From the NCBI RefSeq assembly GCF_004115215.2, contig NC_041743.1:44130305-44194304 (forward strand): a DNA stretch of 64,000 bases. The letters are read 5' to 3'. Source of the DNA: Ornithorhynchus anatinus (taxonomy: Eukaryota > Chordata > Mammalia > Monotremata > Ornithorhynchidae). The notes under the pieces are model-generated. The model saw only the letters and a list, made by a program, of their open reading frames with translations. It did no database searches and was not told where the DNA came from. Shown here one piece after another: positions 12,136 to 26,280 of the stretch (position 1 is its first letter; every line of letters begins with the position of its first letter). Made by a program: the position numbers and the translations under genes.

Positions 12136-12962
12136 GATGGGGCTCCCAGGCTCCTGCCAGAAGGCTTCTGGCCATAACTGACTCACCCCGGTTCCCGTTG
12201 CTCTTGTCAGTGAGTCTGACTAATGGGGGGCCCAAACGAGTGTCCTCTAAGCCACCGTGGAAGCCACCAGGAAGGAAAAGACTGTCTGCCCCATGTGGGA
12301 CGGGGACTGTGTCCGACCTGATTCACTTGTATCCCCCTCAGGGCTTATAAGTGAATAATAGATACCATTTTCCAAAAAAAAAAACTGGTCTACCGACCTC
12401 TCCCCCGTCCCAGTGCCCCCCCTCTGGTTCCATCCCGGCACACCAGGCCTTCCAGGAGAGCCGGATCCAGTCAGGGCTCCGGGAATTGCCGCCGGAGGAG
12501 CTGCCGGGATCTGGGAAGAGGGAACTCCCGGAGAGGGGTTTGGGGAGTGAAGGGACTTCTGGGAAGGGCCCGGGGGGTGGCGGGTGGGGAGGGGGCAGGG
12601 GATTCTGGCCTCTAGTGGGGCCTGGGGTTGGGGGGTGTCCTGTTGGGGCAGTACCCTCCGGCCTCTCTCACTTTTTGGCCTGAGGCAGCAGAGGAGCCCC
12701 CTTCCCAGCCCCTTCTTTTAATGGAGACATCGTGGGTATCACTCCCACTTATATACCCCGCCCCCCACCCCACCCGCCAGCTCCTTCCAAACAATAGCAA
12801 CTCTGGCTCAGACGTCAAACACTTCCCTTCAAAGCGGGCTTCCTCTCTTCTTCTTATTCCTTCCTCCCCCCTCTCTCTCCTCTCTCGTCCCCATTTCCTT
12901 CTCCTCGTTCCCTCCTTCCCATTTTTCCCTTCCTCCTCTTCCCCTTCTCCCTCCCTCCTCCT
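12135..12962. other. Mon-1 fragment and GC-rich unique sequence ending in a pyrimidine tract
   Basis: A 3'-half plus Mon-1 lies at 12275-12385. The sequence 12385-12840 is unique and GC-rich and contains a TATA-like TTATATA at about 12750, with no convincing gene downstream. A strand-biased pyrimidine-rich tract (CTTCCTCC-type) runs at 12840-12962. No coding exon is recognised. Confidence 0.45.
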
Positions 12963-13607
12963 TAATAATAATAATAATTATGGTATTTGTTAAGCGCTTA
13001 CTAAGTGTCAAGCACTGTTCATTCATTCATTCAGTCATTCGTATTTATTGAGCACTTACCATGTGCAAGGCACTGTACTAAGCACTTGGGAGAGTACCAC
13101 AATAAACAGACATATTTCCTGCCAATGGTGAGCTCACTGCTCTAAGTGCTGGGGCAGATACAAGGTAATCCAGTTGGACGCAGCCCCTGTCCCACATGGG
13201 GCTCACAATCTAAACGCCCATTTTCCAGATGACAGAACTGAGGCCCAGAGAGGTGAAGTGACTTGCCCAAGGTCACACAGCAGACAAGTGGCAGCGTCGG
13301 GATTAGAATCCATGACCTTCTGCCTCCTAGGCCCGTCTTCTGTCCACTACACCACGCTGGTGATTGGGGTATTTGTTAAGTCCTTACTATGTGTCAAGCA
13401 CTGGGGTAGGTACAGATAATCAGGTTGGATCCAATCCCTGTCCCCGATGGGGCTCATAGTCTTCATCCCCATTTTCCAGATGAGGGAACTGAGGCCCAGA
13501 GAAGTGAAGTGACTTGTCTGAGGTCACACAGCAGACTTGTGGGGGGAGTCGGGATTAGAACCGATGCCCTCTGACTCCCGGGCCTGGGTTTTTTCCACTT
13601 CACCCCG
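12962..13607 (-). repeat. Mon-1 (minus) interrupted by an L2 end, then a second Mon-1
   Basis: A minus Mon-1 begins at 12962 and is interrupted after CAAGCACTGTT by a reversed L2 3' end (about 13020-13138). It resumes at TGCTCTAAGTGCTGGGG and finishes near 13355. A second minus Mon-1 runs at 13360-13607. The interruption shows that the L2 fragment inserted after the SINE. Confidence 0.75.
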
Positions 13608-13680
13608 CTGCTTCTCCTCCTCCTTCTCCTCCTCCTCCTCCTCCTACTCCTCCTCCTCCTCCCCCTCCTCCTCCGTATTC
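13608..13680. repeat. (TCC)n trinucleotide microsatellite
   Basis: About 70 bp of nearly pure TCC/CTC triplets adjoins the 5' (A-box) end of the preceding minus Mon-1. It produces poly-Ser frames on one strand and Arg-rich frames on the other; these are not genes. Confidence 0.9.
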
Positions 13681-15380
13681 CTTCTTCCCTTATCCCCTGG
13701 TCCCTGCCCCTCATCCGGTCATCCTGCCCCAGCCGCTGGGGCACGCTGAGCCACCTGGGCATTTGGTTGGCACCGCTTGGGGTGGGTGGGCAGTGGCCAA
13801 GAGGTGGGCAGTGGATGGGTGTCCTCGGCCTAGCGAAACCCCAGGCTCTTCCCCTGCGGAAGGAACCGCAGAGTCCGGGCCGCAACAATAGCCCAGACCC
13901 CTGTCCGGCGGGGTGGAGCTTCCTGCAGGTAGGGGAGGGGGATCCCCTAACAAGCCCCCCGACCCCACTGCTAATAGCCCTGCCCCATCATTCATTCATT
14001 CGTATTTATCAAGCGTTTACTGCGTGCAGAGCACTGTACTAAGCAGCAGGGCGTAGTGGATAGAACATGGGCCAGGGAGTCAGGTCAGGGGTTCTAATCC
14101 TGACTCCGCCACACATAAGCATTCAGTAAGTGCCACCGCTTGATATAATAATAATAATAATGTTGGTATTTGTTAAGCGCTTACTATGTGCAGACCACTG
14201 TTCTAAGCGCTGGGGTAGATACAGGGTCATCAGGTTGTCCCATGGGAGGCTCACAGTTAATCCCCATTTTACAGATGAGGTAACTGAGGCCCAGAGAAGT
14301 TAAGTGACTCGCCCACAGTCACACAGCTGCCAAGTGGCCGAGTCGAGATTCAAACCCATGACCTCTGACTCCCAAGCCTGGGCTCTTTCCACTGAGCCAC
14401 ACTGCTTCTCTACTGATAGAGATCCGTGATAGAGTCAAGCCCTCTCAGCCCCAACCACCTTCGTGACTTCATTGAAATGTTAAAGGAGATAAGGGATCAG
14501 GGGGCTGTTTTCTGGAAATGGCGGGGAAGGGCCCAGGGAGCGGGGGAGACGCTTCTCTGGAAGCCTCAGCCGCCACCGGGGAATGGAAACTTCCTCCCGG
14601 GGCAGCTGAAACAATACGATACCGGGCGGATGGAGGAAGAGAAGCAGAGAAGCAGGGAGGGAGACGAGACCCATTCATTCATTCATTCAATCGGATTTAT
14701 TGAGAGCTTACTGGGTGCAGAGCACTGTACTAAGCGCTTGGAAAGTACAATACAGTAATATTTCACCTCTCCACCCCCAAATGGACAGACACAGCCGCCC
14801 CTCTGCAACTCTGGGAGTGGGTGCGGGGAGTAGGATCGACCCTGTCTGACCTTATTCTGCCAGTCCTCTTTATTGAGCGCTTACTGTGTGCAGAGCACTG
14901 TACTAAGCGTTTGGGAGAGGGCACTGTAACAATAAACAGACACCTCCCTGCCCTCAACGAGCACTGGCCTAACCCTCCACGGGATCGCCCCCCAGCTTCA
15001 CCCGCCCCCTCAGTTAACTGTCCGGATGTGTTTGTTATATCGTTCATTCATTCTTTCGATCGTATTGATTGAGTGCTTGCTGTGTGCAAAGCACTGTATT
15101 AAGCGCTCAATAAATAATAATAATAATGGTATTTGTTAAGCGCTTACTCTGTGCCGGGCACTCTACTAAACGCTGGGGTGGATACAAGCAAATCAAATTG
15201 GACACAGTCCCTGTCCCATGTGGGGCTCACTGTCTCAATCCCACTTTGCAGAGGAGGTCACTGAGACGCAGAGAAATGAAGTGACTTGCCCACAAGCAGA
15301 CAAGTGGCAAAGTGGGGATTAGAACCCATGACCTTCTGACTCCCAGGCCAGTGGTCTCTCCACTATGCCATGCTGCTTCT
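13681..15380. repeat. Unique spacers with L2 ends and Mon-1 copies
   Basis: 13681-13985 is unique. Reversed L2 ends lie at 13985-14045, 14672-14760, 14840-14960 and 15040-15115. A short plus Mon-1 start is at 14045-14110. Minus Mon-1 copies lie at 14140-14410 and 15115-15380. The sequence 14410-14672 is unique with no recognisable exon. Confidence 0.7.
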
Positions 15381-17560
15381 AATGCAATTGATTGCATTAC
15401 AATTACCTCCAGGCGTGTCCGCACCCCGAAAGGCCCAACATCTGTGGCCAGCAGCTCCCCTAACCTTTCATTCATTCAATAGTATTTATTGAGCGCTTAC
15501 TAGGTGCAGAGCACTGTACTAAGCGCTTGGAATGAACAAGTCGGCAACAGATAGAGACAGTCCCTGCCGTTTGACGGGCTTACAGTCTAACCTGTTAGGC
15601 AGGGGCTGGGGGCTGGCATGGGGGACCAGGGAGGACCAGCTCCAGGCCTTCCTGGCAGGGGCAGGGGCTTCTGAACCAGGGGAGGGGCTTCCCAGTGAGA
15701 GCAGTCTCTCCGCCATGGCATTGATCGATCGACCGATCGATATCCCCAGCCTCCCTGGGTAAGGGAGGGACAATGGCGGGGGAAGTGGGCACCTCATCCA
15801 AATGGGCTGCCAGGCTCTATCAGCCCTGTGCCACCTTTGACCAATAATGACCAATATAAGAGTAATAACAATTTTGGTATTTGTTAAGCGCTTACTATGT
15901 GCCAAGCACTGTTCTAAGTGCTAGGGGAGATACGAGGTAATCAGCTTGTCCCATGTGGGGCTCACAGTCTTAATCCCCATTTTACAGACGAGGGAAGTGA
16001 GGCCCAGAGAAGGGAAGTGACTTGCCCGTGGTCCCTTAGATATGTGGGGGAGTCAGAATTAGAACCCACATCCTCTGACTCCCAAGCCCATGCTCCTGCC
16101 ACCAGGCCATGCTATTTCTCTATAATAATAATAATAATAATAATAACAACAATGCTTGTGGTATTAAGCACTTACTATGTGCCAGGCACTGTACTAAGGG
16201 AAAGGGTAGATACAAGGTAATTAGTTCGGACACAGTCCACGTCCCACATGGGGATCACAATCCTTATCCCCACTTTACGGATGAGGGGACTGAGGCCCAG
16301 AGAAGTAAAGTGACTTGTCCAAGGTCACACAACAGTAAGTGGCAGAGCCGGGATTAGTAACCGGGTCCTCTGCCTTCCAGGGCCTGAGCTCTTTCCACTA
16401 GGCCACCCTGCTTCCCTGAATCAGTGCATACTCTATGCGGAGGGCGCTGTACTAAATCTTTGGAAGAGTACAGTACAAAAGAGTAGGTAGACAGGACCCT
16501 TACAGCAAGAAGCTTACAGAATAGGGGGGGAGGCAGTCATTAAGATAAATTACAGATACATATGTGCATAAGACCTGTGGGGGCGGGGTGAAAATCAAAG
16601 TACTTTAAGGGTTACAGACCCAAATGTGCAGTTAATGCAGAAGGGTGGGTAAATCCGGGAAATGAGGGATTAGGTGTGGAAGGCCTCTTGGAGGAGATGT
16701 GCTTTTAATAAGGCTTCCAAAGTGATCCTCTACTGGTGTTAAGAGGGAGGGAGTTCCAGGCCAGAGGCGGGAGTCAGCGAGGAGATAAGAGATAGGTCTA
16801 TATCCATCTATGTAATAATAATGATAATGATGGCATTTGTTAAGCTTATACAATATTGAGGTACGATGAATAGTTTGGTGTTAGAGGAGCAAAGTGTGCA
16901 GGCTGGGCTGTAGTAGGAAATCAGTGAGGTGAGGTAGGAAAGGGCAAGGTGATTGAGGGCTTAAAAATGTTGGTATTTGTTAAGCGCTTACTAGGTGCCG
17001 AGCACTGTTCTAAGCGCTGGGGTAGACACAAGGGAATCAGGTTGCCCCACGTGGGGCTCACAGCGATGTCAAGGTCTCTCTCTCTATCCTGGGGGAAGGG
17101 GAAAAGGTGAAGGGGGATTTCTGGCCACGGGATCCCTGGGCCAGGAGGGCTAGTTTAATCTCCTCCTCTGCCTACATCCTAGGTTCTGATCCCGCTCGGC
17201 CACTTGTCTAATGTGTGACTCTGCTCAAGTTCATTCATTCAGTAGTATTTATTGAGCGCTTACGATGTGCAGAGCACTGTACTAAGCCCTTGGAATGAAC
17301 AAGTTGGCAACAGATAGAGACAGTCCCTGCCGTTTGATGGGCTTACAGTCTAATCACTTCCCTTCAAGTCACTTCCCTTCTCCAGGCCTCGATTACCTCA
17401 TCTGTAAGGTGGGAATTAAGACTGTGAGCCCCATGTGGGACAGGGACTATGTCCAACTTGACTAGCTCGTATCTATCCCAGGGCTTAGTACAGCGCCTGG
17501 CACAGAGTAAGCGCTTAACCAATACTATTATTATTATTATCAGTTTGCAGGAAGGGAATT
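15381..17560. repeat. L2 and Mon-1 cluster, including a longer L2 3' UTR piece
   Basis: Reversed L2 ends lie at 15465-15600 and 16415-16800; the latter extends well into the L2 3' UTR. Minus Mon-1 copies lie at 15860-16110, 16120-16415 (after an AAT run), 16815-16855 (fragment) and 16960-17065 (truncated). A plus Mon-1 at 17165-17560 is interrupted at about 17230-17355 by a reversed L2 end. Unique sequence fills 15600-15860 and 16860-16960. Confidence 0.7.
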
Positions 17561-19130
17561 AGGGTTCTCTTAAATCCAGATGGGTTTAATTTGATAAGGG
17601 GTAGAGGGAATTACCCTCCTGGCTGTGTAAACGAGATGAACTTCAGGATTTTGGAGGGGTTCTTGCCTTGACTTGATGCAGTCTGTGGCTCACTCTTGGG
17701 GGGGACAGGTAAACTCAGAAGCAAGTCACCTCTCCCCTTTCCCTCTCCTTTTTCCTCTCCGCTCTCGCTCTCCTCACTGTCCAATGGTGACCTTGGAAAT
17801 CCACCCATTCGTTCATTCGCTCGTATTTACCGAGTGCTTACTGTGTGCGGAGCACTGTACTAAGCGCTTGGGAGAGTACAGTATAATGATAAAACAGATT
17901 CCCTGGCCACAGCGAGCTTACAGTCTAGAGAGAAAGACTTTAATATAAATAAATTACAGAAATAATAAATTGCAGATATGAAATCCTAATTCAGTCCATC
18001 AGGGGTGGGGGTCGGAGTCGTCCCCTCCCCCGGACCCTGTAGAGCCCAGCTAGAAGGTGGGTTGGAGGGCAGGGAGGGAGTGTTGAGCCCAGCCGCCCAT
18101 TTCGACGGTCCATCCATTCTGGAGAGACCCCAGGAGAAGGCAAAGGTTGAAGAAGACAGGTGAGGGGGAGAAAAGGGGGGGCCAGATGTACCACAAGTGC
18201 CCCCTTGGGAGGGTATTCCCGAAGAGGGAATGAGGAGTCAGAGACATGGAGGGAGCGGAGCCAAAAAGACCTGGAGGGAGGGGCTCAAAAGGACAGGAAA
18301 GGGACAGGAAAGATCTGGAAATCTCCCCCTGGGCCCACTGAGTGATGAGGTGGAAAATGAGAAACAGCTGCGGCGCCCCTGACTTCCAAATGCTCCCTAC
18401 CGGGAGGTGGGGAAGGGGCAGTGAGGTAGGGGCAGGGGGTCTGCAGGGCGGCGGAGGCCAGGCCCACCGAAGTCCAGGCCCGTTTAATGCCTTGTTAATT
18501 GAGGGGCATCTTACCCTGGCTCCGACATTTGGTGGAGACCGGCTATAGGTGGGGTTCAGTCTGACCATCCTCACCCCAACGGCATCCTCTGTCCCCCAGG
18601 TCCCCCCACCCCCAGACCCAAAGGGAGGGTAGCTGGGTGGTCGGGGCTAGTGGAATCTCCCCAGCCCCTTCTCTCTGCCCCTCCCACATGCAGCCCAGAG
18701 ACAATGAAGCAGCAAGAGCCCACTCCCTACCCCCACCTCCAGCATTCATTCATTCATCCAATCGTATTTATTGAGCGCTTACTTTGTGCAGAGCACTGTA
18801 CTGAACGCTTGGAAGAGTACAACAATAAACAGACACATTCCCTGCCCACGATGAGCTTACAGTCTAGAGGGGGGGAGACAGACATCACTACAAATTAAAA
18901 AAAATGACAGATAAGTGGTAAGTTAAGGCGGGAACCTTAAGAACTCGGGCGTCGAGGAGTGGGTGAAAGCATTCATTCAATTGATTCAATCGAGCCTTTA
19001 CTGTGTGCAGAGCACTGTACTCGGCGCTTGGCAAAGTGCAGAAGGACAATAAATAGTGACCTTCCCTGCCCACAACGAGCTGAGAGTCAAGAAGAGGGGG
19101 AGACAGATATCCATACAAGGGACAGAAGGG
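17561..19130. other. GC-rich unique sequence with three L2 ends
   Basis: Reversed L2 3' ends lie at 17800-17960, 18740-18905 and 18968-19120. The block 17990-18740 is unique and GC-rich. It has a homeobox-like TTAATTGA at about 18494 but no coding exon I can recognise. 17560-17800 is also unique. Confidence 0.5.
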
Positions 19131-19388
19131 ATCTTGTTGGCAAAGAGGTGGGGGTTGGGGGGGAAGGAAGGGGTTAATGTAGGCTGGGCTGAGAGAGGAA
19201 GGGGTTAATGGGGGGTGGGGTGGGGCGGGGAGAGAGAGGTTTTCCTGCCGGCGGCCCTGGGGGATATTAGAAGGAGGAGGAGGTGGAGGTTGGGGGTGGC
19301 TGGTGGTGCAGGCTGCGGCCTCTGTTGTTCTTGTCCATTGCCCGGTGCCCTTGCCCGTGCCCACCTGCCCGGAGTCCGTCCCCTGCAG
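19131..19388 (+). promoter_or_regulatory. Candidate FAM110D promoter and noncoding first exon
   Basis: A G-rich, repeat-free block ends in CCCTGCAG followed by GTAAGTTAG, a near-perfect splice donor with GT at 19389-19390. FAM110D in other mammals has a noncoding first exon spliced to a single coding exon, and a CAG acceptor lies at about 22777, upstream of the coding exon. I infer that this block holds the first exon and promoter. No TATA box is obvious and the transcription start cannot be placed. Confidence 0.3.
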
Positions 19389-20900
19389 GTAAGTTAGTGG
19401 GTCCTGGGGCCGAACGGGGCAGCCCCGGGGGCAGATCTGGGGGGACCAGTGGTCCGGCTCCCCGCGGTTAAGGCGGGGACGGGTCCCCAGGGGCAGAGGG
19501 GTTTATTTTGGTGACTGGGTTTAGTAAACCGGCAGTTTGGGCCTTTTTATAGGCAGGGAGGGTCTCCCCGCATGGGCGGCGGCAGGGTCCAGGGGCAAAC
19601 TTGGGACAGACGGCCAGGGACGGGACGGGCACCCCTTGGAGAGCGGCGGGCCGGCCAGCTGGAGGTGGGCACAGGGGGGACGGAGGGGCTGCCAACCGCA
19701 GTGCCAGGCTCCCGGGGGTGGGGGTGGGGGTTTGGAAGCCAGCGGGCAGCGACCCCCTTTCAGGGGGAGGTCGTCCGTCTCCTCCCCACCCCACGCCAGC
19801 CTGGAGATCTTAATAATCGTGGCCTTTGTTAAACGCTTACTAGATGCCAGGCACTGTTCTAAGCGCTGGGGTAGATACAAACTAATCGGGTTGAACCTAG
19901 CCCTGTCCCACTTAAGTCTCACAGTCCTAATCCCCATCTCACAGATGAGGGAACTGAGGCACAGAGAAGTGAAGCGGCTTGCCCAAGGTCACCCAGCAGA
20001 CAAGTGACAGAGCCGGGTTTAGAAATCATGACCTTCTGACTCCCAGGCCCGGGCTCTATCCACTAGGCCACGCGTCTTCCCGGGCACCCCCTTTCCGGGG
20101 CAGAGAGGGTAGGTTGGCTCAGCCCCAACAGGCTGGGCACTGTCCTCATCTCCCGGCCACCAAATTCCCAGCCGGGCTGCGCGGGAACGGACTTCGAGAT
20201 GGGGGACAGAATGGACTCCCAGCTGGGTTGGGATTTGGGGTTGGATCTGAGCTGGAGAGGTGGAAAGGAGAAAGTTGGCCACCCCTCTTTCCTGCCCTGG
20301 GATGAGCCAGGTCCCCCACCGGGCCTCGGACTCTCCCTCCACCGATCCGGGCAGGATCAGAGGGTCTGGCTGTCTCTGGGGGGGGGGGTCCCCCCAGCTG
20401 AGCCTTCTTAGCCAGGACTCGTGGGACTTGGGGGGTGGCTAGGGGTGGGGCAGGGAGCCACCCCCCGAAGATATGGACCCATGTTTCCCAGCCGGAGGTT
20501 AGCAGAGGAGTGCTCTCAGGGGCGAAGAGGTGGCCCGCTCGGCCAAACGGTGTAGGTGAGTGGCTAGAGCCCCGGCCTGGGAGTCGGAAGGACCTGGGTT
20601 CTAATCCCAACTTCGCCACTTGTCTGTTGGGTGACCTTGGGCAAGTCACTTCACTTCTCTGGGCCTCAGTTCCCTCATCTCTACGATGGGGATTAAGACT
20701 GGGAGCCCCACGTGGGACAAGGACTGTGTCCCACCCAATTATCTTGTATCTACCCCAGCGCTTAGTATTAAATCTTATATTAACAAAATACCATAATTAT
20801 TATTATCAATATTGTTCTCCGTGCTTAACTCCTATGAAATGGGGATTAAGACTGTAAATTTACGTGGGACAAGGGCCGCGTCCAACCCGATTAGCTTGTA
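19389..20900. other. Putative FAM110D intron: unique DNA with Mon-1 copies
   Basis: A minus Mon-1 lies at 19810-20070. Plus copies lie at 20540-20800 and, as a short piece, 20825-20900. The sequences 19389-19810 and 20075-20540 are unique and GC-rich. If the 19388 donor is used with the 22777 acceptor, this is intronic. No other gene is recognisable. Confidence 0.45.
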
Positions 20901-22100
20901 GCCGGGCAGCCTCGCTCGCCGATTCCCAATGGGAGGCCTGCAAGGCCCTGAGAGGGTTTGGGGTCGGGGGACACGGGAGGGAGGGGGCCGGGGACGGCCC
21001 CGCCGGCTCCTGACTCTGCCGTCTCTCACTGCTTTCTGGGTGGCCCAACCCGCCGGGCCCGGACCCTCAATAAGAGCCATTGTGGGGTCGGGAGCTGGGA
21101 GAGGTCTTGGGGCTCATCTCCTCCCCAGCCTCCAGCCTCACTGAGGGCTTCCACCATTCCCCAGCTCCAGGCGGCAACGGTTCTATTACTGGCCTCGTTT
21201 ATGGAGGAAGAGAGGAGGGGGTGGCGGGAAAAGGGTCTTGAGGGTTGAGGCGGGAGAGCACCGCCATTGTCCTCTGTGTCCTCTGAGCTCGCCTCAGATG
21301 AGAGGGCCGGTGCTGCAGCAGGAGGGGTTGGGGTTAGACTCCTGGAAGGACTCCCCGGCGGGGCTGATGCTGAGGGGCGGGGAGACGGCTTCGAGGGAGA
21401 CCGAGGGAGGTTGAAGACTTTCCCCTTGGGAGATGGTCTTATCTCTCCGAGCTGGGTGAGCTGTGCGGCTGCCCAAAGGTGGCAGGGGGATGGACCTGCT
21501 GCTCCAGGCCCTTTGGGGAGTGGGTCGGGTCGGGGGGTGTCTCTGATTACCTGGAACGGCCCCCTGGACACTCTCCCACCGGCTGGTTTCTGGCCTCCGG
21601 CCACCTTGGCTAGAATGGGGGTGGTGGTCGGGGGGAGGGGGTGAGCTGGCACTGGGCCCCGGGCAGGCCGGCGCCGCCCCTCGCCGCTGGGCGGTCCTCC
21701 TGGATCCCGGTGGGAAGGGGCCGGGTGGACTGGATGGTATTTTTTCCTGTCTGAAGCTACTCTGGAATTTTGGAGGAGCCGGGGACTCTCACAGGATGTG
21801 TCCTTCCCTGACCCCTCCGAGGTCAAGGGCGACTGCCTCACTTTCCCTGCCAGGGCCGGTCGTGGCACGCCGTTAGCGGGAACTGGCAGTCCAGAGAGCA
21901 GGGAGAGGGCACGGTGGGGGGAGACTCTCGGGCCCCCTGATTCTCCTAACATTCGTCAAAGCCTCCCTACTTCCCGTCAATTGTTTTCCAGGGATGGAAT
22001 GGCCAGCTCGGGTTGGGAGGCCCTTGTAATATCTGTCTGCGGCAAACACAGCCCGGCCTTAGTTTTTGGAGGTGTTTTTTTCCCCCCTTGACCTTCCTGC
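20901..22100. other. 1.2-kb GC-rich unique island upstream of FAM110D
   Basis: This repeat-free stretch has long but unrecognised open frames on both strands, the longest about 300 codons on the minus strand. That strand reads as low-complexity Pro/Ser/Arg with no domain I can name, so I treat it as noncoding. Its freedom from SINEs suggests constraint and possible regulatory content. Confidence 0.4.
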
Positions 22101-22491
22101 TCGCCTCCCGGGGCCCAGAGAGGTTGAGTGACTTGCCTGGGGTCGCCCAGCACGCGTCATGGGGGAGTGGAGCCGGTGGGAGACCTTGGGGCCGAGGGAC
22201 CTTGAAGGGTCCCTGGGTTGGTGACAGAGGAGGGGAGGAGTTGGTATCCTCCTCGTGCCCTCGGACGAAGAGGTTGGTGGATCGAGCAAGGGCCTGAGTC
22301 AGAAGGACCTGGGTTCTGATTCCCATGATCGCCGCTTGCCTGATGTGTGACGTTGGGCAAGTCACTTAACGTCTCTGTGGGGGATTAAGACTGTAAATTT
22401 ATGTGGAAAGGGGACTGTGTCCAACCCGATTAGCTCGGATCTTCCCCAGCGATTACTACCGTACCTGGCACCTAGTAAGCAAGTGCTTAAC
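22101..22491. repeat. Mon-1 fragments
   Basis: A short minus Mon-1 core (about 22100-22160) is followed by unique sequence to 22265 and then a diverged plus Mon-1 at 22265-22490. Confidence 0.7.
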
Positions 22492-24060
<1,569 letters not shown>

Positions 24061-24790
24061 CCCCGGGCGGGCCCCCTCCACCGCCCACCCGGGGAGGGGG
24101 CCCTCCCGGCCGGGCACGGGCCTGGGGGACTGTTGGCACGGGGAGGAAGGAGGGACGAGCTGGCACCGGGCCCTCTGCCGCCCACCTCGACTCCCCGTGG
24201 TCCCCTCCGAGCCGGACACGGGCCTGGGATGCTGTTGGCACGGGAAGGAAAGCGGGACTGAAGGAGGGACGAGCTGGCACCGGGCCCTCTGCCGCCCACC
24301 CCGAGGCGCCCGTGGGACCTCCCGAGCCGGGCACAGGCCTGGGGGGCTGTTGGCACAGGGAGGAAGGAGGGGAGAGCTGGCACCGGGCCCTCTGCACCTC
24401 AAGTCGCCCGTGGTCCCCTCCGAGCCGGACAGAGGCCTGGTATGCTGTTGGCACGGGGATGGAGGCGGGACTGAAGGAGGGACGAGCTGGCACCGTGCCC
24501 TCTGCCGCCCACTTCGACTCACCCGTGGTCATCTCCCCCCGATCCGGGCAGAAACCTGGGATGCTGTTGGCACGGGAAGGAAAGCGGACTGAAGGAGGGA
24601 CGAACTGGCACCGGGCCCTCTGCCGCCCACCCCGAGTCGCCCGTGGGACCTCCCGAGCCGGGCACAAGCCTGGGGGGCTGTTGGCACGGGGAGGCAGGAG
24701 GAGAGAGCTGGCACCGTGCCCTCTGCCACCTACCCCAGCCGAGGGGCCGTGCCAAGTCGGCCGTGGTCCCCCCCCCCCGAGCCGGGCAGA
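24061..24790 (+). repeat. Minisatellite filling the FAM110D 3' UTR
   Basis: About six copies of a 103-118 bp unit follow the stop codon. The recurring phrase GAGCTGGCACCGGGCCCTCT sits at about 24157, 24271, 24374, 24484, 24602 and 24705, with CTGTTGGCACGGGGAGGAAG between. Two unit types, one with an extra GGAAAGCGGGACTGAAGGAG-like piece, partly alternate. The array lies between the FAM110D stop codon and its poly(A) signal, so it should be transcribed in the mRNA. Confidence 0.85.
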
Positions 24791-24870
24791 GGTCTGGGAG
24801 CCCCCCAGGGAGGCTAATGGGGGACCCGGGGTGGGCGAGGGTTTGGCCAGCGGTGTCTCCCGCGGCGTGT

Positions 24871-24876
24871 AATAAA
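24871..24876 (+). terminator. FAM110D poly(A) signal
   Basis: An AATAAA followed by a T-rich stretch (GTGGATTTTATTTAAGTGG) lies about 810 bp after the FAM110D stop. It is outside any L2 tail and is the best end for this transcript. Confidence 0.75.
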
Positions 24877-24904
24877 GTGGATTTTATTTAAGTGGATTTG
24901 CGTC

Positions 24905-26280
24905 CATTCATTCCATCGTATTTCTTGAGCGCTTACTGTGCGCAGAGCACTGTACTGAGCGCTTGGGAGAGGACAGTACAACAATAAACAGACCCATTCC
25001 CTGCCCAGAGGGAACTGAGGGTCTAGAGGGAGGGGGCTATGCGTTCGTCTCGGGTGGGAGAGGTTGAAGACAACGGTCCGAGGCTGGGGGGGGGGTCCCC
25101 CTTTTCCCGGACCCCCCTATGTAGGAGGTTCCCTAGGTCGAGGCCGGACAGAGCCGGGACCACGACGAAGCCCCCCAACCTCGCCTCACCCCCAAGGCCC
25201 ACCCAACCCTACCTTCTGCTTCCCACCGACCACAGGACCCCGGGAGGGCCCTCTGATATAGTAATAATCATAATGGCATTTGTTAAGCACTTACTATGTG
25301 CTAAGCACTCTTCTAAGCGCTGAGGGATTTACAAGACAATCAGGTTGCCCCACGTGGGGTTCACAGTCTTCATCCCCATTTAACAGATGAGGGAAATGAG
25401 GTCCAGAGAAGTGAAGCGACTTTCCCAAAGTCACACAGCTGACAAGTGGCAGAGCCGGGATTGGAACCCACGACCTCTTGACTCCCAAGCCCGGGCTCTT
25501 TCCACTAAGCCGTGCTGCTCCTCATTAAACTCTCCCAAGCTGCGCACGTACTAAACGCTCAGTTCATTCAATCGTATATAATGAGCGGTTGCTGGGCGCG
25601 GAGCACTTTAATAATAATAATAACGATGGTATTTATTAAGCGCTTACCGTGTGCCAAGCATTTTTATAAGCACTGGGGAGCCTACAAGGTCATCAGGTTG
25701 TCCCAGGTGGGGCTCACAGTTTTAATCCGCATTTTACAGATGTGGTAACTGAAGCCCAGAGAAGTTGTGACTTGCCCAAGGTCACACAGCTGACAAACGA
25801 TGGAGCTGAACTAAACGCTTAGGAGATTACAATGTAACTTAGTGGGTAGAGCACGGGCCTGGGAGTCAAAGGACCTGAGTTCGAATCCAGGATTCTCTCT
25901 ATCTGTTGCCAAATTGTACTTTCCAAGCGCTTAGGACGGTGCTCTGCACACAGTAAGCACTCGATAAATACGATTCAATGAATGAATTGATAATCCCGGC
26001 TCCACCGTATATCTGCCGTGTGACCTTGGGCAAATCACTTCTCTGTGCCTCAGTTACCTCATCTGTAAAAAATGAGGATTCAGAGTGTGAGCCCCACGTG
26101 GGACAGTGACTGTGTCCAACCTGGTTAAGTTCTATTCATTCAATCGTATTTATTGAGCACTTACTGTGTACAAAGCACTGTACTAAGTGCTTCTACCTTC
26201 CCTGGTGCTTAGAACTGTGCTTGGCATATAGTAAGCGCTTAACAAGTACCATACTAATAATAATAATTATTTTTATCATT
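24905..26280. repeat. L2 and Mon-1 cluster with multiply interrupted SINE
   Basis: Reversed L2 ends lie at 24905-25035 and 25555-25610. Minus Mon-1 copies lie at 25260-25515 and 25610-25810. A plus Mon-1 from about 25840 to 26270 is interrupted twice: by a forward L2 end at about 25885-25990 and by a reversed L2 end at about 26133-26192. The stretch 25040-25255 is unique. Confidence 0.75.

Noticed and set aside
21026-21952. A 308-codon minus-strand open frame upstream of FAM110D
   Set aside because: No domain or recognisable similarity, biased Pro/Ser/Arg composition, and no clear splice or promoter context.
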